Assembly (NCBI GenBank): GCA_023264915.1
Contig: JAHFUU010000118.1
Location: forward strand, 1 to 7,351
Reading direction: 5' to 3'
Length of the DNA: 7,351 nt
From: Microthrixaceae bacterium
GTDB taxonomy: Bacteria > Actinomycetota > Acidimicrobiia > Acidimicrobiales > Acidimicrobilacustridaceae
In this document: positions 1 to 5,163 of the stretch, piece after piece
Position numbering within the stretch: the stretch's first letter is position 1
Layout of the letters: every line of letters begins with the position of its first letter
Notes under the pieces: model-generated
Database searches by the model: none
What the model saw: only the letters and a program-made list of their open reading frames with translations
What the model was told of the DNA's origin: nothing
Made by a program: the position numbers and the translations under genes

Positions 1-1906
1 TGTGAGTGATGGCGTACTGGACGTTGGAACGCTCATACTGCATGGCGGCCGGCAGCACGATGTCAGCATGCAGGGCGGTGGCAGACATCCGGAAGTCGAC
101 CACGACGACCTTCTCGAGCTTCGGCCAGAGGTTCTCGAGCAGCTTGGAGCGACCGCCGCGCGCACGGCGCAGCGGGTTGGTGCCGACTATGAACAGCACT
201 TGAGGGTCAACGGCGCTGCCGGGACGGTTCAGGCCGCCCCACCACCCGCGCTGGACAGCCTCGGTCATGTACTCAGAGAAGCTGCGGGTCATCGCGGGGT
301 CTGACCACTCAGCCTTGTCCCAGGACTCGTCATAGCCGGCGTGGTGGTAGTTGAAGAATGCCGGCGGTGCCGTTGTGCCTGCGGTGACAGACATCAACAA
401 GAGCTGGTTGCCGATGATCTCATCTGATGCCTCGGGGTCCCCGGCCTTCATCTGCTCGACAGCGGCATCGATGCCATCGAGCAAGCGGGCCGTCTCGTCG
501 ATCCCTTTGGCGGTCTTCATCGGGAACAAGAAGTAGCCGTCGAGGCCAGCAAGGGCGAGGCCCTGGATGCCAGCTCCGGGCTTGCCCCAGTTGCCGGTGA
601 GTGCGAGCACGAGGCACATCGCTCGCTCCATGAGGTCCCCGTGGTAGTACTTGGGTGCGTTGAACCCCTCGAGGATCTTGGTGCGCCCGGCCGCGGCCCA
701 CCGTGCTAGTTTGCGGATCGTCGCCGGATCGACGCCGCAGATCTGAGACGCCGCTTCGGGGGTGTAGCTGTCCAGCATCTCGACCAGCAACGCGTAGACG
801 GTGGTGGCCTTGATCGTGGATCCGTCGAACCCGTCGAGTGTGATCTCGCCGGGGGTCAGCTCAGGCACGAAGCCGTCAAGGGACAGCGACGAGCGGTCAG
901 CGCGGCGAACCCCTCCGGTCTCGCCGCCCCAGTGGTAGAAGCGATCCTCGGGCTGGTCGGCCTCGAGGTCGGGCCCACGCACGAACCGCCTGGTCTCGGC
1001 GTCGACCAGCAGGGGCAGATCGGTCTGCGAGCGGACGAAGTCCTCGTCCACCAGGCCCTCCTCGACCATCACCTGACACATGGCCAGCGCCAGCGCTGCA
1101 TCGGTGCCCGGCTGGATCGGGACGAACACGTCGGAGGTGACCGCGGACGCGTTGTAGTCAGGAGCAATCGTGACGATTCGCGCGCCCCGGTAACGGGCAC
1201 TCGTCATGTAGTGGTGGTAAGGGATGGCCGTGTAGCCGGGGTTGGAGTGCCACACCAGGATGAGGTCGGTGTGGAAGGTGTCGTCGACCGTGCTGGCACT
1301 CGAGAACTTGCCGAACGTGATGTGTTGGCCGGTCGGGAAGTCGTTGACGAGACCGTTGGCATCGAGGGTGACTGCGCCGAGCAGCGACGCGAGACGGAGG
1401 AACGGCGCTTGGGTCAACAAGCCGCCCTCGACGGTCTCCTCGAAGATCACAGACTCGGGACCTTCCAGATCGATCGCCTCGACGACGGCACCGGCGATCT
1501 CGCTGAGCGCCTCGTCCCAGGAGATCGTCTCCCACTGGCCCGACCCGCGCTCGCCTACGCGCCGCAGCGGCCGGGTGATGCGGTCAGGGGACTTCAGCTG
1601 CAAGCTCCACGAGGCGCCCTTCTGGCAGCCCAGCGGGTTCATGTCAGGAACGCCGCCCTCGATTGCCTCGATCGTCCCGCCGGGCTCCTCGAAGGCCACC
1701 TGGCCGTCGCGCACATAGACGCGGTACGGGCACGTACCGAGGCAGTTGAGGCAATGCGTACCCCAGCTGGTCGAGTCCCATGTCCATCGGGACCGGTACT
1801 GCTGCTCGGAGGTCGACAGATGCTGCGACCCCGAGCGCCCGGTGCCGCTTGTTCCCGAAGAGGTGCCCGAGGCTCCTCCAGGGGTCTCGGTGTCGACCTC
1901 GTGCAT
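1..1906 (-). CDS. Type II DMSO-reductase-family molybdoenzyme, catalytic subunit (NarG/EbdA-like), 3' end off the left edge
   Basis: The frame is open from ATG 1906 to the left edge, 635 codons. Seen: H51-x3-C55-x3-C59-x34-C94, the exact spacing of the His-Cys3 [4Fe-4S] (FS0) site of nitrate reductase NarG; NPLGCQKGAS after the last Cys; a stretch at about 250-280 with APDYN and QPGTDAALALAM, as in NarG; and DFRMSATALHADIVLPAA at 604-621. D189 (NDFPTG) aligns, as I recall E. coli NarG and without gaps up to the WxSN motif (219-222), with the NarG molybdenum-ligand Asp222. The large NarG insertion after C94 is missing, so the protein is compact, like ethylbenzene dehydrogenase, selenate, chlorate and perchlorate reductases (about 900 residues), and roughly two thirds is present. 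The N-terminus (1-48) is Ser/Gly/Thr-rich with no twin-arginine motif, so a cytoplasmic location is inferred. The start is supported by AAAGGGGGG six bases upstream. Substrate cannot be told: nitrate, another oxyanion or an organic compound are all possible. Electron-transfer partners are expected just left of the window. Confidence 0.9.
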   Translation of the reverse strand, partial: MHEVDTETPGGASGTSSGTSGTGRSGSQHLSTSEQQYRSRWTWDSTSWGTHCLNCLGTCPYRVYVRDGQVAFEEPGGTIEAIEGGVPDMNPLGCQKGASWSLQLKSPDRITRPLRRVGERGSGQWETISWDEALSEIAGAVVEAIDLEGPESVIFEETVEGGLLTQAPFLRLASLLGAVTLDANGLVNDFPTGQHITFGKFSSASTVDDTFHTDLILVWHSNPGYTAIPYHHYMTSARYRGARIVTIAPDYNASAVTSDVFVPIQPGTDAALALAMCQVMVEEGLVDEDFVRSQTDLPLLVDAETRRFVRGPDLEADQPEDRFYHWGGETGGVRRADRSSLSLDGFVPELTPGEITLDGFDGSTIKATTVYALLVEMLDSYTPEAASQICGVDPATIRKLARWAAAGRTKILEGFNAPKYYHGDLMERAMCLVLALTGNWGKPGAGIQGLALAGLDGYFLFPMKTAKGIDETARLLDGIDAAVEQMKAGDPEASDEIIGNQLLLMSVTAGTTAPPAFFNYHHAGYDESWDKAEWSDPAMTRSFSEYMTEAVQRGWWGGLNRPGSAVDPQVLFIVGTNPLRRARGGRSKLLENLWPKLEKVVVVDFRMSATALHADIVLPAAMQYERSNVQYAITH

Positions 1907-1912
1907 GGCCGA

Positions 1913-1921
1913 CCCCCCTTT
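1913..1921 (-). promoter_or_regulatory. Ribosome binding site of the molybdoenzyme
   Basis: On the minus strand the run AAAGGGGGG lies six bases before ATG 1906. It decides this start over an in-frame TTG 11 codons upstream, which sits directly after an in-frame TGA. Confidence 0.6.
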
Positions 1922-2014
1922 CTGGTCGACGGTGGCCAATCACACCCACGACAGACAAAGAGCCGCCGCACTGACCTTGGTATCCGTACAGGTACCGGCC
2001 CGGGCGGGGCTCGC

Positions 2015-2040
2015 TTACTTAGTAAACCTAGATATTCTAG
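2015..2040. promoter_or_regulatory. Two perfect inverted repeats overlapping the divergent promoter (operator candidates)
   Basis: TTACT-T-AGTAA at 2015-2025 overlaps the minus-strand -10 box and probable transcription start. CTAGA-TAT-TCTAG at 2028-2040 sits inside the spacer. CTAGCTAG follows at 2037-2044, and GTTG-T-CAAC (2046-2054) covers the -35. I do not recognise a known regulator site: no FNR-type TTGAT-N4-ATCAA and no CRP-type TGTGA-N6-TCACA is present. Role as operators is inferred from position and symmetry. Confidence 0.4.
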
Positions 2041-2047
2041 CTAGAGT
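2019..2047 (+). promoter_or_regulatory. Possible weak divergent promoter for the hemY operon
   Basis: On the plus strand TTAGTA (2019-2024), 17 bases, then TAGAGT (2042-2047) fits a weak promoter (3/6 and 4/6 matches to TTGACA and TATAAT). It would lie almost exactly on top of the minus-strand promoter, making the two compete for polymerase. The match is poor and the real hemY promoter may be elsewhere in 2055-2170. Confidence 0.25.
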
Positions 2048-2053
2048 TGTCAA
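2025..2053 (-). promoter_or_regulatory. Sigma-70-type promoter driving the molybdoenzyme
   Basis: Read on the minus strand: TTGACA (2053-2048, a perfect -35 box), a 17-base spacer, then TAGGTT (2030-2025), matching the TAnnnT -10 form usual in high-GC Gram-positives. Transcription would start near 2018, giving a leader of about 110 bases before ATG 1906. The boxes fall in the only clearly AT-rich stretch of the intergenic region. No experimental support; the judgement is from box match and spacing. Confidence 0.65.
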
Positions 2054-2054
2054 C

Positions 2055-2186
2055 AGAGCGGGAGCTGATGCAACCCATGTCACGTTGCGAGCGTCGCGCT
2101 GGGATGCAGCATCATGGCCCAGATGCGTCCAGACTGAAAGCCCGCGCACGCGACTCGACGACGAGCAACCCGATCCGAGGAGACAG
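2055..2186 (+). other. Probable hemY 5' leader
   Basis: Non-coding stretch between the AT-rich island and hemY. It holds two small potential hairpins, GCAAC(2070-2074)/GTTGC(2084-2088) and CTGGG(2099-2103)/CCCAG(2118-2122), the second containing the palindrome GATGCAGCATC (2103-2113). I see no B12 box, molybdenum-cofactor aptamer or other known riboswitch core. The stems are short enough to occur by chance in GC-rich DNA. Confidence 0.25.
2177..2182 (+). promoter_or_regulatory. Ribosome binding site of hemY
   Basis: GAGGAG ends four bases before ATG 2187 and fixes the start there; the frame is open upstream to before 1746, but that part overlaps the divergent gene and promoter and shows no family similarity. 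Confidence 0.75.
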
Positions 2187-3671
2187 ATGGCTTCTGCTGA
2201 CCCGCTGGAGGGATCTGTGAGCCCCCGCGTGGACAGGGTCATGGCAGTTGTCGGCGGCGGGATCACGGGCCTCGTCGCAGCGCGCTACCTGGCCCTCGAG
2301 GGCGCCGAGGTCACCCTGTTCGAGGCCAGCCAGCGCCTGGGCGGCCAGGTTCGCACCGTGGAGGTGCTCGGTCACCAGATCGACGTGGGTGCCGAATCGC
2401 TTCACCTTGCCGGGCCGGCGATCACCGACCTTCTCGATGACCTCGATCTCACCGCGGAGCTGGTCACCGCCAGCTCGAGCTTCGTGTGGATCTGGGATGG
2501 CAGACGTCGCCGCGTGCTGCCCGCCGGGGTCGGGCCCGCGGGCCCGACACGTCTTGCACCACTGGTCAAGGCCCGGGTCCTGTCGCCCCTCGGCATGGCC
2601 CGTGCCGCACTCGAACCCCTCGTCCCGCGCCGCACCCCGTGGGTGGGTCGCTCCCCCGAGGTGGCCGCGAGAGCCGGCACCGGTGCCGGTGCCGGTCGGG
2701 TTGACGCAGATGTCGCCGTGGGGCCCTTCATCGCCGCCCGTTTCGGCAGGCAGGTCACCGACCGGCTGGTCGATCCGGTGCTCGGCAGCCTCCATGCAGG
2801 TGACGTGAACCGGCTCAGCTTGCGCGCGGCCACTCCCCAGCTTGCTGCCCGAGCCGAACGGCACAGGTCCCTCCTCGCAGCCCCGTCGGGCGGACCTCGC
2901 CGGCCACCGTCCTTCGTGTCGTTCCCTCGAGGCCTGAGCACCCTCGTCGATACGGTGCTGCGGGGCACCGAGGTCGATGTCAACCTCGGTGCGCCGGTCC
3001 GGCAGATCACGACCACACCCGCCGGATTCGATCTCGATGGCGACGATGGCCTCCTCGGTTCCTTTGACGGGGTTGTCGTCGCGTTGCCGGCCGGCCCGGC
3101 AAGCCGGGTGCTCGGTCAGATCTCCGAACCTGCCGCCGGGGTGCTCGCCGAGCTCCGGGCGGCGTCGGTGGCTACCGTGGTCGCCGCGTACCCTCGGGCC
3201 GAGGCGTCCCGATGCGAGGCCCTGTCCGCGACCGGCCTGTTGACTCCCTCGGGCACCGGAGCACTCATGGAGGCGGCCACGTTCCTGACCACCAAGTGGC
3301 CCCAGCTGCAAGACGACGACCATTTCCTCGTCCGCCTTTCAGCGGGCCGCGCGGGTGAGGACCGCTTGGCCGACATGGACGATTCGGACCTTGCAGACCG
3401 GCTCCTGTGCGACCTGGCACGCGCAACGGGCCTCGAAGCGTCCGCCACGCTGACCGAGGTGAACCGCTGGCCGAGCTCGCTCCCCCAGCTCGAGGTCGGT
3501 CACCTCGGCCGGCTCGCGGCCATAAACCGCCAGCTGGACGACCACCCCGGGCTCGTGCTCGCGGGGGCTGCCTATGAGGGTCTCGGCATCGCAACATGTG
3601 TCAGGTCAGGCCGTGCCGCAGCCAGGCAGGTCTTCACCCAACTCGGCCACACACAACAGGTGCCTACATGA
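2187..3671 (+). CDS. hemY: Protoporphyrinogen/coproporphyrinogen III oxidase (HemY/CgoX type)
   Basis: A 494-residue FAD enzyme that removes six electrons from a porphyrinogen to give the aromatic porphyrin, a late step of haem synthesis, using O2 in characterised members. Seen: N-terminal dinucleotide-binding motif VVGGGITGL (21-29), the acidic ribose-binding end FEAS with E46, LGGQVRT, and DVGAESL (66-72), all typical of the family; DPVLGSLHAGDVNRLSL in the middle; FPRGLSTLVD; the late motif NRWPSSLPQLEVGHL; and the C-terminal FAD-contact segment YEGLGIATCVRSG. Length is normal. In Actinobacteria the family normally works on coproporphyrinogen III (CgoX, coproporphyrin-dependent route), so that is the more likely substrate, by inference. 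Its TGA overlaps the ATG of a mini-ORF, and the radical SAM gene begins 22 bases later, so the two are probably co-transcribed. A Gly/Ala hexamer-repeat loop lies at residues 163-170. Confidence 0.9.
   Translation: MASADPLEGSVSPRVDRVMAVVGGGITGLVAARYLALEGAEVTLFEASQRLGGQVRTVEVLGHQIDVGAESLHLAGPAITDLLDDLDLTAELVTASSSFVWIWDGRRRRVLPAGVGPAGPTRLAPLVKARVLSPLGMARAALEPLVPRRTPWVGRSPEVAARAGTGAGAGRVDADVAVGPFIAARFGRQVTDRLVDPVLGSLHAGDVNRLSLRAATPQLAARAERHRSLLAAPSGGPRRPPSFVSFPRGLSTLVDTVLRGTEVDVNLGAPVRQITTTPAGFDLDGDDGLLGSFDGVVVALPAGPASRVLGQISEPAAGVLAELRAASVATVVAAYPRAEASRCEALSATGLLTPSGTGALMEAATFLTTKWPQLQDDDHFLVRLSAGRAGEDRLADMDDSDLADRLLCDLARATGLEASATLTEVNRWPSSLPQLEVGHLGRLAAINRQLDDHPGLVLAGAAYEGLGIATCVRSGRAAARQVFTQLGHTQQVPT
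2673..2696 (+). repeat. Four-unit hexamer repeat inside hemY
   Basis: Four in-frame units of the form (G/A)CCGG(T/C), two of them identical neighbours, encode AGTGAGAG. It sits just before the DVAVGPFIAARFG segment, in what is probably a surface loop. It looks like slipped-strand expansion and keeps the frame. Confidence 0.7.
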
Positions 3672-3697
3672 CTGAGACAGCAGTGTTCCCCCCATGA
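3668..3697 (+). CDS. Nine-codon mini-ORF bridging hemY and the radical SAM gene
   Basis: ATG 3668 overlaps the hemY stop as ATGA, encodes MTETAVFPP, and its own TGA overlaps ATG 3694 of the next gene, again as ATGA. No ribosome binding site precedes either ATG, so ribosomes ending on hemY could re-start here and pass on to 3694. A functional peptide is unlikely; a coupling element is possible, and chance is a serious alternative for so short a frame. Confidence 0.3.
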   Translation: MTETAVFPP

Positions 3698-5061
3698 CCG
3701 AGCGAGCGAAGTCCGCGACATCCCCCTCGATGTCCCCGACGGCCCCCCCGCCGGCGTCTCCTGAGCCGACCGGACAAGGATCCAGTCCTGGTACCAGCGG
3801 CGTGGATCCCCATGGCGCCATCCGGACCCTCCGTCATGACGTCACCGATCGTCCCTTCATCGTCATCTGGGAGGTGACCCGCGCCTGCGCTCTTGCGTGT
3901 GCGCACTGCCGCGCGGACGCGATGGTGCACCGCGACCCCCGCGAGCTGACCACCGCGGAGGGTCTGGCCCTCCTCGATGACCTCGCGGCACTTGGTGCGC
4001 CACGCCCGATCGTCGTACTCACCGGAGGTGACCCCTTCGAGCGTCCTGATCTCGTGCAGCTCGTGGACCACGGCACATCCATCGGGTTGCCCGTGGCGCT
4101 GGCCCCTTCGGTCACACCGCGGTTGACACCTCAGATCCTTTCCGAGCTTCGCCAGGCCGGGGCTTCGACGGTGTCGCTTTCCATCGACGGCGCATCCGCG
4201 GCCACCCATGACGCTTTCCGGGGCTTTGACGGCGTCTACGCAGAGACGCTCGCGGCTGCCGCAGCGGTGCGTGACGCGGGGCTCCGCCTCCAGATCAACA
4301 CGACGGTCACCAAGGGCACCGCGCGTGAGCTCCCGGCGATCCTCGAGACCGTGATCGACCAGAGAGCCGCCCTCTGGAGCGTCTTCTTCCTGGTTCCGAC
4401 CGGCCGGGGCGAGAACCTCCAGCCCCTCGACGCGCTTGAGGTAGAGGACGTGCTGGTGTGGCTCGGAGCTGTGGCGGACCGCGTGCCAGTCAAGGCGACC
4501 GAGGCACCGCAGTTCCGCCGCGTTGTGATCGAGCGTGCCCGCGCCGGCGGTGCGGACCCCGCGGACTACGACCCGGGGCCGCTGGGGCGCGATCTCCGAG
4601 CGGCCACCCCTCCGCCTCGACAGCCCCAACCGAAGTCATCGGCGCCGTCGGCCGGCAGCCCCGAAGGCGCCCGCCGAGGGGTCCCCGAGGCACACCCGCC
4701 GGCGGCCCCTGCATCTGCGGCGCCGGCCGGACGGATCCGGCCGCCCCTGGACGTCAACGCCGGCCGAGGCTTCGCCTTCATCGACCACACAGGCGAGGTC
4801 TACCCGAGCGGGTTCCTGCCCCTGTCTGCCGGTTCGATCCGCGAAGCCCCTTTCACCGAGATCTACCGCAGCTCTCCCCTGCTGAAATCTCTCAGGGACC
4901 CCGCCCAGCTGAAGGGTCGCTGCGGCCGGTGCGACTTCGCAGAGGTCTGCGGTGGCTCGCGCTCACATGCATATGCGGTGACCGGTGACGCCTTGGCCGA
5001 GGATCCGAGCTGCGCCTACCAGCCACCCGCCTCCGGCGAGGCCCCTCTCGACCAGGGCTGA
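3694..5061 (+). CDS. Radical SAM/SPASM protein resembling haem-synthesis enzymes AhbD/NirJ
   Basis: A 455-residue protein. Seen: CxxxCxxC at C65, C69, C72 (in VTRACALACAHC), which holds the SAM-cleaving [4Fe-4S] cluster; TGGDP (110-114); SLSIDGASAATHD (161-173); VTKGT (205-209); and a C-terminal Cys set C410-x2-C413-x5-C419-x20-C440 in a SPASM-like domain with DHTGEVYPSGFLPLSAG before it. This set resembles AhbD (decarboxylates Fe-coproporphyrin III to haem b), NirJ (haem d1) and an uncharacterised family I recall as TIGR04053; I cannot tell these apart by eye. Its place directly after hemY favours a tetrapyrrole substrate, though peptide modification remains possible. A Pro/Ala-rich linker (about 303-346) separates barrel and SPASM domain, and the first 45 residues are a low-complexity Pro/Ser/Thr tail. 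ATG 3694 is the first start in frame (TGA at 3673) and has no Shine-Dalgarno sequence, so translation probably depends on coupling; a start further in is possible. Confidence 0.88.
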   Translation: MTERAKSATSPSMSPTAPPPASPEPTGQGSSPGTSGVDPHGAIRTLRHDVTDRPFIVIWEVTRACALACAHCRADAMVHRDPRELTTAEGLALLDDLAALGAPRPIVVLTGGDPFERPDLVQLVDHGTSIGLPVALAPSVTPRLTPQILSELRQAGASTVSLSIDGASAATHDAFRGFDGVYAETLAAAAAVRDAGLRLQINTTVTKGTARELPAILETVIDQRAALWSVFFLVPTGRGENLQPLDALEVEDVLVWLGAVADRVPVKATEAPQFRRVVIERARAGGADPADYDPGPLGRDLRAATPPPRQPQPKSSAPSAGSPEGARRGVPEAHPPAAPASAAPAGRIRPPLDVNAGRGFAFIDHTGEVYPSGFLPLSAGSIREAPFTEIYRSSPLLKSLRDPAQLKGRCGRCDFAEVCGGSRSHAYAVTGDALAEDPSCAYQPPASGEAPLDQG

Positions 5062-5080
5062 CCCGGCAGCGCCAGCCACG

Positions 5081-5112
5081 GTGGGGCCAGGCGTCGACCT
5101 CTGCTGGCCCAC
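5081..5112. terminator. Hairpin between convergent genes, probable bidirectional terminator
   Basis: GTGGGGCCAG (5081-5090) pairs with CTGGCCCAC (5104-5112) with one bulged G and a 13-base loop. It begins 19 bases after the radical SAM stop and lies about 50 bases past the ABC gene stop on the other strand. Only a short TTT follows, so it is not a classic U-tract terminator, though such U-poor hairpins are common in actinobacteria. A second small stem, TGGCA/TGCCA (5123-5138), follows. Confidence 0.45.
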
Positions 5113-5163
5113 CCGTTTCGTGTGGCAGTGGGGTGCCAGACCGGCGCCCGAGAACAGCCCCGG

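Noticed and set aside
932..2044. 370-codon plus-strand open frame
   Set aside because: It is antisense to the molybdoenzyme, whose frame shows strong family motifs throughout. The translation is rich in Arg, Gly, Val and Asp with no recognisable domain and it runs across the divergent promoter.
1746..2186. N-terminal extension of hemY
   Set aside because: The frame is open but overlaps the divergent gene and its promoter, encodes nothing family-like, and GAGGAG before ATG 2187 gives a much better start that yields the usual HemY length.
2055..2186. Riboswitch upstream of hemY
   Set aside because: I looked for a B12 box and other conserved aptamer cores and found none; only short stems that GC-rich DNA yields by chance.
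1907..2186. FNR-, NNR- or CRP-type operator
   Set aside because: No TTGAT-N4-ATCAA or TGTGA-N6-TCACA like sequence could be found with acceptable match, although such control would suit a respiratory enzyme.
2112..3323. 403-codon minus-strand open frame
   Set aside because: Antisense to hemY, composition typical of a shadow frame in GC-rich DNA, no motif, and it has no reasonable start context.
3664..4629. 321-codon minus-strand open frame
   Set aside because: Antisense to the radical SAM gene; its Arg/Gly-rich sequence shows no domain and it ends across the hemY-radical SAM junction.
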